Shown in pieces: positions 45,987 through 57,663 of a stretch of 64,000 nt of DNA. Position 1 is the stretch's first letter. Every line of letters starts with the position of its first letter. Made by a program: the position numbers and the translations under genes. The notes beneath the pieces were generated by a model. That model searched no databases. It was not told the origin of the DNA and worked only from the letters and a program-made list of their open reading frames with translations. Source of the stretch: Apium graveolens (Eukaryota; Streptophyta; Magnoliopsida; Apiales; Apiaceae); NCBI RefSeq assembly GCF_009905375.1, contig NC_133650.1, forward strand, positions 142,863,296 to 142,927,295, written 5' to 3'.

Positions 45987-48802
45987 AATTTTATAAAATA
46001 ATCCAATTCTAACATAATAACATAATAAACAATGTAAAGCAATAAACAAAATCATAAACAACATTGGATATTCAATAACGAAATGGTTCCAATCTTCACA
46101 AAGGTTCAATATGTCAATTTCAAAGAATGGCTGTTAGGTAGTGAAAAAATTGGATAACAAAGAAATCAAAGTTTCAAGGTTGCAAGGATTTGGTCTTTCA
46201 AAGCATAAGGTACAATGGTTTGAATATGTAAGTCATTTGATTCAGTGGCCGGTATTTAGTTTGTATGTATTTGTGGAGTAGTATCGTATATCTGTGATTC
46301 GTATTCGGGTATACAACAATCAATGGTTCAGAAAGAATAAGGTTTACGGCTCAAAGATCAACAACCGGAATCAGGTTTTACGGTTCAGTGCTTCAAAGCA
46401 CTTGTAATATGAAACAAGACTATTAATCAACTACAATATATCTCGAGAAAGTTCAGAACACTTGCCTGGCACTAGCTTGCTATACTTCACTAACTTCCAA
46501 TTACAACCGGCTTACTCCTCGTCTATCTGCTTCCTCTTCCTAAGCCTTTCCTCTTCTGCTCATATATCATAAGCATCTATCAATACTCAACTCATACAAT
46601 TCTATTTGATATGCACTTCTATCTACCCTTCGTTTTACCCAAATCCGATTAACGGATTGAAAGTTATGCTATAAACAAGTAAACACCGAACATATAGACC
46701 AATAGTCAAACAACAAGTCACATATAACACGTAACATGTCAAACAATCAATGATATGTCAATTATAAAGGAGTCTTGGGTCATAAACAAGCTTTCAGGTA
46801 TTTAAAATGATTTTTAAAACATTTTTCATAATTAAAACGGGTCGTTCGATCAATTTTAAAGCAATAAACAGGGTTCGGTTGACCATATCTGGCTTTAAAA
46901 TAATTTTCTAATAATTATTGAGCCTTGAAAACAATTTAAAATACTATTTTAAAGCTCGAAACTATTTTTCAGAATTTTTAAATCATTTTGAAATAATTAA
47001 ATCTAATTAAATAATTAATTAAAATCAATTCATAATTAATTAAATCAATTACTCAATTAATTTTCGAATTAATTGACTAATTAATCAATTAATTATTAAC
47101 TAAAATTAATTAACTAATTAATTCAGATTTATTTTTGAATTAAAAATAATTTTTGGAATTAAAATAAATAATTTTTGGAATTTTCAGAAATTAAAAATGA
47201 ATTTTTATCATTAAAATAAATAGAAAATATGATTTTTATAGAATTTATAAACAGGAATCATATTTTTCCAAACTACAGGGACTAAACTTCATCGTCCCCA
47301 AAAGTTCAGGGACTAAACTGCAATTTTGCAGTTCAGTCGCCGGAAAATTACGGGGATGGCCGGAGAACACGTTCACGGCATCCTCACACCACCATCTCCT
47401 CCAGATTACATCTTCTAAACACCAGAATTTTAACCATGCAATCAAAATACATCAAACCATGCAATCAAAATACATCAATAACCCCTAGGTTGGCCGGAAA
47501 TTGGCCGAGAAGTTCGCCGGTTTCCGGCGACCCGACGTAAACTTCAAAATACAACTCCCTTCGATTCAGGGATCCTCTGTTAACGAGCTATATACCAATC
47601 GATTGCAAATTTCATAAGGAACACAACCCACTATATTTCAACAGCTAATAACCCCTAAAACAAAAAGGCCTAATTTTCAATTAAGAACATTCATACGAGT
47701 TATAAACCCTAATTTTAAAATTCTAAAATTAAACTCAATTTTGAACATGTTATTGAACTCCAAATCAGTCATATGACTGAAAATCATCAGGAGAACAAGC
47801 TCGACAACATGCAAGCATCAAATCATTCAACAATCATCCGTACAAAAATTCATATTTCTAATTAAAATAATTCGAAAATAAATAAAATTACAAAAAATAA
47901 ACCTTTGATTCTGCAGTGATATGAAGCACAAATTCTGATAGTATATTTCAAGAGCTTTTATTTGAGTACTCGAGCTTCACCAACGGATTCCGGTAACACC
48001 TTGAAATTGAGGTTTGATTCTCGGTAGGTTTTATGAAATTAGGATTTTTCTCTGGAAAATTCTATAATTACTGTTTGCAAATGATTTTCGGTACGAAATA
48101 AAATACGGTAAAGGCTAATTATAATTACGGAAAATTAGTATCCCGTTGGATCATTCCGGATACAAAATGGTATGTTTATTTATAAAAAAAGATCCAAACG
48201 GTACCGGTTTTCGGGATAATTATTCAAATCAGTACAATTTGTACTGCGATCTTGGTATCAGCGCCTGGTTACACGTTTTACGAGGTGATAATTGTAATAG
48301 TTTAATAAAAAGATTCCGTTTATCGAAAACACGAGTTTTATTGAATTACGGAAATGAATAATGTATCGAAAATATTATACCGGGACCCGCACAGGACAAA
48401 CCGTACGCCGGATCGAAAAAGTCGAAACATGGAAAATGCTCGGAATGTTACAATTAGGTTAGGAAGGAGTTCTCGGAAGAGTTTCGGGTTATAAAAACGT
48501 AAAAACGGATGACGTCGCTTGGTTCCCGATTACATAAAATAGTTTATAGATACTTGGAAAAAGATTTTATAAAATCTATAAATTTCCTATAAAATCATAG
48601 ATCAACATAAAAATAAATAAGAAGATATGACAATTATCTATATTTTATTTGGACATATAAAAATTAAATTACTCAATCGATATTATTTTTAAACATCCAA
48701 ATACATATACCACGTAATAATTAATTCACAGAATAAATATTGAACATGCATAATATTTATTTATTAGCAAATATAATTACACGATATGTCTTAGAGATTA
48801 CA
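45987..48802 (-). repeat. Gypsy C 5' LTR remnant (U5 side deleted)
   Basis: Homology with the 3' LTR begins at about 45987 (AATTTTATAAAA) and runs to the terminus at 48802. It carries an extra AT-rich, self-complementary stretch at about 47040-47125 not present in the other LTR. Plus-strand ORF 48146-48361 is the homologue of 40475-40669 and is not supported as a gene. Confidence 0.9.
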
Positions 48803-48817
48803 TCTGATACCAAAACC
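48803..48817 (-). other. Gypsy A primer-binding site, right fragment
   Basis: TCTGATACCAAAACC complements GGTTTTGGTATCAGA, the bases right after A's 5' LTR end (same spacing as in B). The first five bases are C's right-hand duplication. Confidence 0.92.
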
Positions 48818-51800
48818 TGTCACACCCCAACTTTAACGATAGATATTATACAAATCAGTACAATAGTTAACAAAAGGAAATAAATGCATCTGAATCCAAG
48901 ATCTTACAGTTTAGGGTTTGGAATAGCCCAATACTATTAACTATTACAACCGTATTTTTTATATCGAGTCCTCACATAAAACGATCACTTATTCTACCTG
49001 AGCTCGAACTTACGAATCGGCATCACAAGTCTTACGCGCTATCTGCTTGAATCTAACCATTTCTGCTACCTGTAATGTCAAGGATGAAAGCAAGTAGTGA
49101 GTTGAATGCTCAATAAGTGCTATAATATGCATAAACAAGAATAAAAGAATAAAAATGGAAATGAAAGATTCAACAATATAGTATCAAGAGATAAATTTTC
49201 AGGGTGATGGCATCTTTTCTTGTAATAAAACAATTCAAAATCATTTCTTTATCAAAAACCATTTTATGACGCTACGGATTACAGCCGTGATCATCCGCGA
49301 AGTAATCCCGAACCTCGCTGGATTCTAGAACATTAATGGGATCCCTAGGCAACCTTTAAGCCTACAAATTAAGAGCGGAAAGGACTTGCGTCTCAGTCCA
49401 GATCCACTATTTAAAGAAAATATTTATCCCCCTTTGGGACTGAAAATCCATTTTTTAACTTTTTTATTTAAAAAAAATTATTTGATGCCAGGTGACGGTT
49501 AAACTATTAAATAATGAACATCTTTATCAAGGGTTCTAGATCAACTTTAAAGCCATGATCAACTAGACCGATACCTTATCAAATGGAATCGCAAAGTTTC
49601 TATTCACAAGGAATCTGACAATGTGTCTTCACAGGGTTGTTGGATAGTATAAAGGAACTAAGTCAAACTAGGTTCAGGGTAATGGTTCCAGATAAAACAT
49701 AGATATTAAAATATAAAGAATGTGAGCATAGTTCAAAGTATAACAGGGTATCATGTTTTAGGGGTAAGGATAGGGTTATCAAGAAATCATTAATAGTATT
49801 TAAGGTATAACTGACTTTTAGGTATCAAGATAAGGTTACTGAGTATAATTTGCACAGGGTTCAACATCACGATTACTTTGGTATACTATCATGGTATGAC
49901 TTTTGATTTACTTGCATAGAAATCTTGAAGTAAAGTTAAACTACTTGCAATAAATACTTGAGGGTTCATGGCACTTGCATATAATACGAAGATAGATTAG
50001 GAACCACTTGGATCATATATATCAAGGTGAATTAGAATACTCGCATCATATATAAGAACTGGGTTATCACACACTTGCAGTGTAAACAAAAAGGTAGGTT
50101 GAAACACTTGCCTTGAGAAAGGCTTGACTTGACTGGCAGGTGGGAGCAACTGGAGCTTCACTCAACTTTAATGGCAAGCTTACCCTCATCTCGAGATTGT
50201 ACACAAAATAATAATAACCTCATTATAATATATACTCACTAACTCGACCTAATTATAAACCGAAATTACGCACATTGGCACTTATGCCTATATACACATA
50301 CACGCTTACAATTACCTTATAAGCATAATAGTTCGCATAGCCACATATTCTCACATAAAACATTTAAGTAAATAATATATCCACACACTATATTGCATCA
50401 CTAAGATTGGATGATCTCACTCCACTTGCTCACGCCACTTATTTATGCTAAACTAGCCAAAACTCTTAATATCGACCTCATAACTCGAAGTGCCTTTTCT
50501 AAACCATCAAATTCTTATGGACCCTGACTTAGGCCTTACACTCTACTGATCTCATACTATCTTACAACTATGATGGTCAACCTAGGCCTCACTCATAAGT
50601 GTCCTAAAACTAAAGCTTAAGTGATTGTGCTCATTATAATGATTTCAGGATGACACCAATGGGTTTTTGAGTACAATTGACACCCTTACACTTCAAGTTT
50701 ACCTCCCAAACATTTACACTAGACTCTTCTGATCATAAGGCAACTCCTAAACTTGGTGTGGCTCAAGGGCCTAGCTTGGGCCTACCTGGACCTAAGCTTA
50801 AAGTCCAATGTTCCCCTATTTTCTGAACAAAAAAGTGTCCTGATTTGCACTAACTTATGGCACATGATTCTAACTCAATTCATATGAACTATGGCTGTAA
50901 AAACTCCTCTATCACACCCTCTAACTAGGGCTAACCAAGGCCTAGTGAGGGCCTACCCATGACATGGTCAAAACTTCTGATTTTAAGTTGTAACAAAACT
51001 GCCCCCTGCTGGACAGGTTTAATGTTTTCACTCGTGCACCCAACCAAACAACCTAGAAACCTCTAATCAACACCTGAAATCTAAATTATGTTCCTAGTGC
51101 TAACTTCTGGTGACTTGGGCCTCAAAGTGCATTACCATGACAAGGTCAAATCTCACTCTAAACCTTATGGAACCAAACTGAAATTCTACAGAATCTAATG
51201 TACCCCTTTTTACCATGTTTCCCACTTGACAAACCAAACCAAACATCAACCAAAACTCAAACCAAACCCCAACCAAGGCAACCTACTGAACTAACACTTC
51301 CACACAAAACTTTGGCTTAGTGGAGATCATCCTTACCTAAGGTGCAATATAGTAAAACAAGAGTTAACACAATATACTAATTACAAGTCATCTCAAATTC
51401 AAAAGTACACTTAAATCCTTCAAATATATATATATATATGAATCAAAAAAACATAACAAGGAGTACAAATCATATTTGATATCTTAACTCAACTGAAATT
51501 AGAGATTATTAACAAAAATCAAACCAAATGATCAAGAACTTTCAGAAATCATGAGTTGAATCTATGCATGCATGCTTTCGAGTTTACAAGCCAAAAACAA
51601 TATGGTTTCCAAAATAATTTCATCATAAAATCAACATGCAAGCCTACCATTAACTATAACTAAATGATCACTTAGCACGCAATGGGTTTTATCAAGTTTT
51701 TACTTCCAAAACCAAGCTATCATCACATAAACATTCAAGATCAACAAAGCAACAAAGAAACACCATTAAGCACCATTCATTCGGCTCCCTTATGGTCAGG

Positions 51801-52739
51801 GCCGAATGAAATGGAAGGGAAATGACCATATAAGCAAGAGTTTCACTCTCATGACTTGCCATTCACCATTCCTTGTAGTTCTCTCAATACTACAACCTTA
51901 AATCCATGAGGAACAAGATTATATTTAGAGTTCTAGTTAAAACTATGACATGCAAGATCAAAATATAAACTATTCACCCTAAACTCTTAGGATTATATAT
52001 GAACAAAATATAGGGAGTAAGATTACTTGAATAGAAGATATATATTTGAGTGAAAAATGAAGAAAAGAAGGGGTGGGGGCTTCGGCTTTGGGAAGGCCGA
52101 GAGGGAGGAAACCGAGAGGGAGTGAGGAGAGTGAGGTGAGGGTATGGAGTGAAGTGGAATGATCATGACCACTTGTACTTGATTTCTATGCTTTTGATTT
52201 GACTAAAAAAAATGTGAGTCGAATTGAGAATTGACAAGAGTAACCTTCAAGCAAACTTGTGCCATTTTGCATGCAAGGGTAGTGATGTAATTTGGCTAAT
52301 AAAATGAGAGTTAGTAGGGTGAGAGTTTCCAAGTTTGCCCCTCACTTGTGCTTGTGGGAAATTTGCATGCATGGGCAACTAAGTAATTTGCTAATTAAAA
52401 ATCAACTAATTTATATAAAACAATTTCTATAAATATAAATGTACCTCCATAAATCTTAAAATAGCTTATGATTTTAAAATTTTAATGATATAAGATTTGA
52501 AAATTTATTGTTAAAAGATTTTTAAAATCGATTTTTCATATAAAATGAAGTACTTTTGATTATCATTTAAAAATACTAAATGATAAAATTTTCCTTTAAA
52601 TTTTTTTATATAAACTAATACATTAAACACTTAACTTATAGGCACTCAACATATAGATCATCCACATTTATAATTTATCATAATTTAAATCTCAATTATA
52701 AACACACAATTATAGGGTTTAGAAATACTGGTTGTAACA
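48818..52739 (-). repeat. Gypsy A 5' LTR
   Basis: TGTCACACCCC (48818) to TTGTAACA (52739), 3,922 bp, followed by the duplication GGATA. It retains the ancestral sequence where the 3' LTR has its palindrome, and holds the covarying stem at 51773-51814. Exon remnant at 48998-49060. No other gene. Confidence 0.95.
48998..49060 (-). other. LTR exon of gypsy A (5' LTR copy), H3-tail-like
   Basis: Minus-strand ATG (49058-49060 complement) encodes MVRFKQIARKTCDADS, then TAA at codon 17 (TAT in B). Donor-like CAG|GTAGAA follows. It is the promoter-proximal copy that would have supplied exon 1. The stop and the frame change in exon 2 show the gene is dead in A. Confidence 0.55.
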
Positions 52740-52744
52740 GGATA

Positions 52745-52997
52745 TGCATTATCAAATACTAACAGAAAATGATACATATCTCTAATTGAATATACAAAGT
52801 CCTATCACTCAGAATGAACAGATATCCATCCCTTAAAATAAGGAATAGACTTAATCTTCATAACAGACTTTCTTCAGATACTGATGTTCTGCAGATACTA
52901 ATAATGCTTCAAATCCTGATGGCACATCACATCCTGATGACATCCAAAACAGTCAGATCCTGAGCTCCTCCTGATCATTGAGAATCAGCACGTAATA
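52745..52997 (-). repeat. Copia-3 3' LTR, right piece
   Basis: Continues 14928 after A's duplication. It contains repeated ATCCTGATG-like words, and AGATACTGATGTTCTGCAG resembles a segment near 14814 in the left piece. It ends CACGTAATA beside the polypurine tract; the expected terminal ACA has mutated. Total LTR about 490 bp. Confidence 0.7.
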
Positions 52998-53297
52998 ATC
53001 TCCCCCAATTTATGCTTAATGTAATGAAGCACAAATTCCATTCTCAATTATGCCAAAACTAATTCACAAAATGTACAAGGAATAAGGTTTACTTCAGTAT
53101 CCTAAGATAACTAATAGTTATTTCTTGAAATTTGTTTAACCTTTCTTCCTCCTTGTCTTGAAGGACTTTGACAAGCTTTTTATTCAAATTTTTCTTCTCT
53201 TCAGTATCTTCTTCAAGCTGATAAATGGCTGATCTTAATTTAGAAATCGAACTCTTAGTTATTTTAAGGTCACCAATTAACATAAAGCTTAAGCTGA
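52998..53297 (-). pseudogene. Copia-3 3' internal end with coiled-coil ORF fragment
   Basis: ATCTCCCCCAATTTATGC is the complement of a SIRE-type polypurine tract (GCATAAATTGGGGGAGAT). Upstream on the minus strand, 53089-53297 encodes a charged helical segment (SISKLRSAIYQLEEDTEEKK, then LNKKLVKVLQDKEEERLNKF) with heptad-like spacing. SIRE elements often carry an extra ORF 3' of pol with coiled coils; this is likely a fragment of one. The apparent ATG at 53370 belongs to element E, which cuts it at 53298. Confidence 0.55.
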
Positions 53298-53909
53298 TGT
53301 AATAACCCCAAATTTTGGAATTTTTGAAACCCTTATGTATAGTGTTATGCTGAATAAGAAAACTTTTCATGCCACACTATGTAGGGGTTCTTTTATTGAT
53401 CTTCTGGGATATTATTAGTACTCCATGTGGTATATAAGTGTATGTAAAGATCGTCAGAATCCAAATTTGAACCTTTTCATTTATCCCGAGAATCCACCAG
53501 ATACCGAAAGAATTGAGTATAAGGTAACATGATTGAAAGGATTTAAATTCAAGGATTATAAGAGAGGATCATAAAAGGAATATAATGTATTGAGAAAAGT
53601 TAAGGGAACCCAAGTAATAAAACGAGAACGAAAGTTAAGCGAACCGTATAACAGATCAGCGGTCATTAGGCAAGCAATTAAGAGTTAATCAAGGAGGTTA
53701 GGGATGATGATGTCATCAAACCAACAAGACGACATAGGAAAGGTGACATAAGCATGACATAAAGGAAGGAGGTGTGGTTGATTTATAACCACACAATTTT
53801 TTTTCATGGTTAAAAATGATTAAAGCAAAACAAAAGTCAACCAACCAAGGCAAATCAAAACAAATCACAAAAAAACATAAAACACTCCATTTTCTTCATC
53901 AAGCTCTCG

Positions 53910-53927
53910 GCTTTTCCATGGAAAAGC
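53910..53927. repeat. 18-bp perfect palindrome in E LTR
   Basis: GCTTTTCCATGGAAAAGC, preceded by CTCTCG. It is unchanged in the 3' LTR (63676-63693). B's LTR has CTCTCGGCTTTTTGCCGA at the comparable place. Confidence 0.9.
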
Positions 53928-55394
53928 AAGGGAAATTTTTCAAAACTTAAGCTACACACCTTCATAATTCAAGAGGTTTGTTTCTTTAGCTCCTATAATT
54001 CATAACTTAGATGAGCCATAAGTTTAAGCTCAAGATTCCATGATTATCATAGCTAATCAATTCATCAAAGTTCTTGGTGAATAGTGTTTTTCAAGAACTT
54101 GAAATTTTGATCTTGTGTTTTTGTTTAGATATAGCTTTGGTAAGGATTTTCAAGGGTGATTCCAAGCTCCCTAGTACTTTTACTCACCAAGGAAGGTATA
54201 ATCTCATACCCTAGCCCTACTTTTGTATAAATTAGAGTTAGTATGTTTGGTATGGTTCATGAGAGGCATGGTTATTGTGTATTTAGAGATTGGTTGGTTT
54301 TGTGATGTGTTTGGAGTTATAAATCTTGTTGATTAGTTAAAGAACTTAAGTAAAGCTTTTAGTTCATGTGGGGAATAAGTATAAATTGTTAATGTTGAGT
54401 TGTTGGGGCTGTTATGATGTAGTATGAATGGAGTTTTGATTGGGTTGTGATTGTGGATTGATTGTGGGTTGAATTGGAGTGTTTTAAATTTGGGTAATCG
54501 CGTAAACATAGCCGTCGTAATGTCCGATTTACTTTAGGCTGTTTTTGTTCTTAACATTAGGACCCGTCAAATCACTGCTAGGTTTTGACCATTGCCATGA
54601 TTAGATAGTTCATGTTACGAGCTTCGTTTTGATATGTAGTTCGTTTGATTCCGATGTACGGTTTAGGAGAAACGACTGTTTTAAGTAACGGCATTTCGCG
54701 ACCGAACCATTACCCCTCGCCTTACTTTGAAACCTTGGTTAAGGACCTTAAATAACTAATTGGGGTAAGAAACAATTATGTAAAGTGGATTAGGAAATTG
54801 GTAAGGTACTCACGAAAGAATCGCCTTAAAACCCTTAATGGTTAATTTATTAAAAATGGTGGAGCCGAGGGTACTCGAGCGACTTAAGTAAATCGGTAAG
54901 CGTGAAAGCGAACGTTAGGACTCTAAATGGTTAAAGTTTAGTTTCTTAAGCGACCGGGGTTTAATTCTGACTTATGTTGTTGTTCATAGGTTATCGGACC
55001 CACTCTAAGCTTAAGTCTATCCGGGAGCACTCAGGCAAGTTTTCTACCCGTATAACTGTTTTTGTGATGTATATGTGTATATGCATGATCTTGTGATAAA
55101 TGCATATTTGTTATTAGCAAATTATTGCGATATATTGGAGCATGTGATATGGTATATATGCATGCCTGTTTCGTATTCTTGATTTATATATCTGTTGGTT
55201 CAAATGATTATTAGTTGCATAATACCTATTCTAGAGATAAGCGGTATTTGAGTATACCCTTAGTATAGAGGATCAAAAGGTGAACTTTTTCTAAAACCGG
55301 GAGGCGAGGCTCCCGAGTATAATATATATATATATATACATATATATATGAATAGTTTTTAAAACTATTAATCGAATAAGGTTTATTCGATAAC

Positions 55395-55724
55395 TTTATA
55401 TTATTTAATGAATATTACTTGAATATTCATTTGAGGACTTATGACTCACTTTATATTATTTAATGAATATTACTTGAATATTCATTCGAGGACTTATGAC
55501 TCACTTTATATTATTTAATGAATATTACTTGAATATTCATTCGAGGACGTATGACTCACTTTATATTATTTAATGAATAGTACTTGAATATTTCTTCGAG
55601 GACTTATGACTCACTTTATATTATTTAATGAATATTACTTGAATATTCGTTCGAGGGCTTATGACTCAGTTTATATTATTTAATGAATATTATTTGAATA
55701 TTCATATGAGGACCTATGACTCCG
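55395..55724. repeat. Six tandem 55-bp repeats in E 5' LTR
   Basis: Units start at 55395, 55450, 55505, 55560, 55615 and 55670. Each has TTTATATTATTTAATG, then ATGAATAT-TACTTGA-ATATTCAT (8-bp inverted repeat around a 7-base loop; do not read across the hyphens as contiguous), then GAGGACTTATGACTCAC. Units 4, 5 and 6 carry the most changes. Not a CRISPR array: there are no spacers. Confidence 0.95.
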
Positions 55725-56235
55725 ATTATTTTCTGAGATATATTCTTTATTTTATTAAAGAATAAGGTGTCGATAATCAAACTTATTTTTGATTATTCAA
55801 ATAAAGATAGTACTTTCGTATAAGTATATCTTTGGTTATTTAATATCCATTTCAAGTATGAGTTTTAACACTTCTACTTCGATTATTTTTATAGAGATTA
55901 TCCTTTTTGGGAATATTATTTAAATAATAATATTCAGATATTTTCTAATATATTGGGACTGATTTATTTTAATAAATCAGCAGTACTCCAAACATTCTTA
56001 AAAATGTTTCGAGTCTTCGAAATGATTTTAAAAGTTAGAGCGGATCCCAAAACTCATTTTTATATTTAAGATCTTCCTTTCGAAGGGGATTTAAATATTC
56101 GCTCAAAACCTGAGGGATCCGGCTCTGTGCTGTATTTTATATTCGCAACGAGGTTGCTGTTTTGATAAATGAATTGATTACTTACCCAAAGTTCGGGAAG
56201 TAAGTCCATCTATTGAGTCGGCATAAGCAACATGA

Positions 56236-56312
56236 GCTCAGTGGGCGTCCATGAAAGTGTAAGTGGCTCAGTGGGAGTCCATCAAATGCGTAAGTGGCTG
56301 AGTGGCAGTCCA
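56236..56312. repeat. Short ~31-bp tandem repeat in E 5' LTR
   Basis: About 2.5 copies of GCTCAGTGGGAGTCCAT plus an AAGTG-ending spacer. Confidence 0.8.
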
Positions 56313-57093
56313 GCATAAGGTCCTATTGTGGCCAGGGTGGTGACCAGTGGGGAATTCATCCATCTTCTAGTAGAAAAGGTTACTTATTGGTATCTTTGCC
56401 TGATCAGCAAGATATCAGGTTTATGCCAAGGTTTTCTCCTTTCCAAAATTCATTGGATATTGCAACTCTGTTTATAATTTTCATAACAGAGGTTTTCAAG
56501 GAGTGTATGAAATGTATATATATAGGTGTATATACATATCGGGACTTAATGAAGTATCTCGTAACTTCATTATTTATAATGATATTTCAAGGATTGAATC
56601 TATTCAAGTCTTATCTTGTAGTCTCATCTGGGTGATGAACTTTTGAAACTAATTATAACTTGAACGGTGGTAGTTCAAGTAGTATTCGGATATAAGTATA
56701 TTGGAGTATCTTGTAACTTCATCTTTTAAACTTATATCTAGTAAATGATTATCTTGTGCATGTCAAAGATTTTCGGAAAAAACATTGAGACAAGGTTAGA
56801 TATATGAGATCACCTTGCAACGATATTTTATACAGTTATAAACGGGAACTCTGTGTATATTATACATGTCAGAGGATTTCAAAGATTGTGAAAAGTATAT
56901 ATATACATATATACTGAATATTTTGCGACTTGGTCGCGATAAGATATCAAACTTGGTTCATTTCTTCTTGACCAAGACTTTCATGAGTACTATGAGAATG
57001 CTCATATATAGTTAATCATTATACATATTATTTTGGTGGGCTTGTTGCTCACCCTTGCTTTCTTCTTTCATCACACAACATCAGATAGACAAG

Positions 57094-57177
57094 ATGAACA
57101 GGACCAAGCTTCCAATTCGCAAGCGGTTAGAAAATGTTCCGCAGTTTTCTGGAAGCGTTGATGCCGCCGTAGCTGAG
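57094..57177 (+). other. LTR exon of element E, H3-tail-like start
   Basis: After a pyrimidine-rich tract and CATCAG| (57084), ATG at 57094 opens 28 codons starting MNRTKLPIRKR, ending at donor-like GAG|GTAGGA (57177/57178) in phase 0. M-x-R-T-K-x-x-x-R-K is the spacing of histone H3 (MARTKQTARK). Unspliced, it reads on to 57240. A phase-0 acceptor candidate after the primer-binding site is TATAG|TTC (57663/57664), which would join an acidic ORF to 57884, but its pyrimidine tract is poor. Confidence 0.5.
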
Positions 57178-57494
57178 GTAGGAGCTACCAATAGGCTAGG
57201 TTTTCAACTATTGATGAACCAGATTTATGTATATTTATGAATTGTAATAATGGAAAAGAAATATAAATTTATTCAGAAACCCTTTTAAGGTGTATTGGCA
57301 TATAATTGTGGAATAAAACGACTTGTGATTATTTTTGGATATTCATCTCTGAGACTATAACTTGTGGTGTGTGTGTTTATGGTGGGGTCATAGTACAGAA
57401 TAGTTGATTATTTATTAAGATTGGGTGTTATTAAAGGAAATGGAACTCGTGACAACCCAGATCCCCGACCCCGGATTTGGGGGTGTTACAGAAA

Positions 57495-57506
57495 TGGTAT
57501 CAGAGC
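57495..57506 (+). other. Gypsy E primer-binding site
   Basis: TGGTATCAGAGC, four bases after the LTR end. Confidence 0.95.
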
Positions 57507-57663
57507 CAAGCGTTATAAACCTCAGAGATGATGTGACGTTAATATAATAAGTTCACTAAGATAATAAGAACTCTTGCCAAGTTCATAGTCGGACTACCTA
57601 ACGTAGTACTGACAGTTAAAACCCTTATGGGAACCCTTATAAATATCGTGATAGAAGTATAGT

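Larger units (their letters stand above)
24296..48802 (-). mobile_element. Gypsy C: Tekay-like element with defective 5' LTR
   Basis: The 3' LTR is 24296-24976 plus 38482-41109 (split by B), the internal region 41110-45986 and the 5' LTR remnant 45987-48802. Its ends are TGTGGCGCCC (24296) and GAGATTACA (48802); the target duplication TCTGA (24291-24295, 48803-48807) lies within A's primer-binding site. It is a different family from A/B: LTR about 3.3 kb, and clearly diverged protein. The LTRs differ by about 6% over 180 bases compared by eye. The frame is broken in several places. Confidence 0.94.
14929..52739 (-). mobile_element. Gypsy A: Tekay-type chromovirus, split by C (and B)
   Basis: The 3' LTR is 14929-18841, the internal region 18842-24290 and the 5' LTR 48818-52739. 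A is flanked by a perfect 5-bp duplication GGATA (14924-14928 and 52740-52744), which proves these distant halves are one element. Element C sits inside its primer-binding site. Its LTRs differ by about 5-6% over a 300-base comparison by eye, with several indels. Coding order gag-PR-RT-RNase H-INT-chromodomain-like end is Ty3/gypsy. Same family as B but opposite strand. Many stops; dead. Confidence 0.95.
53298..57490 (+). repeat. Gypsy E 5' LTR
   Basis: TGTAATAACCCC to GGGGGTGTTACA, 4,193 bp. Contains an 18-bp palindrome (53910-53927), a donor-like AAG|GTATAA (54195), a 6-copy 55-bp array (55395-55724), a ~31-bp triple repeat (56236-56312), the conserved hairpin (57036-57052) and an LTR exon (57094-57177). 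ORF 56294-56635 spans repeats and is not supported. Confidence 0.93.

Noticed and set aside
55395..55724. Regular repeats that might suggest a CRISPR array
   Set aside because: Units are contiguous with no spacers, inside a plant LTR.
56294..56635. 113-codon ORF in E 5' LTR
   Set aside because: It begins within a short tandem repeat, has no domain and no homologue visible in the F LTR; probably chance.
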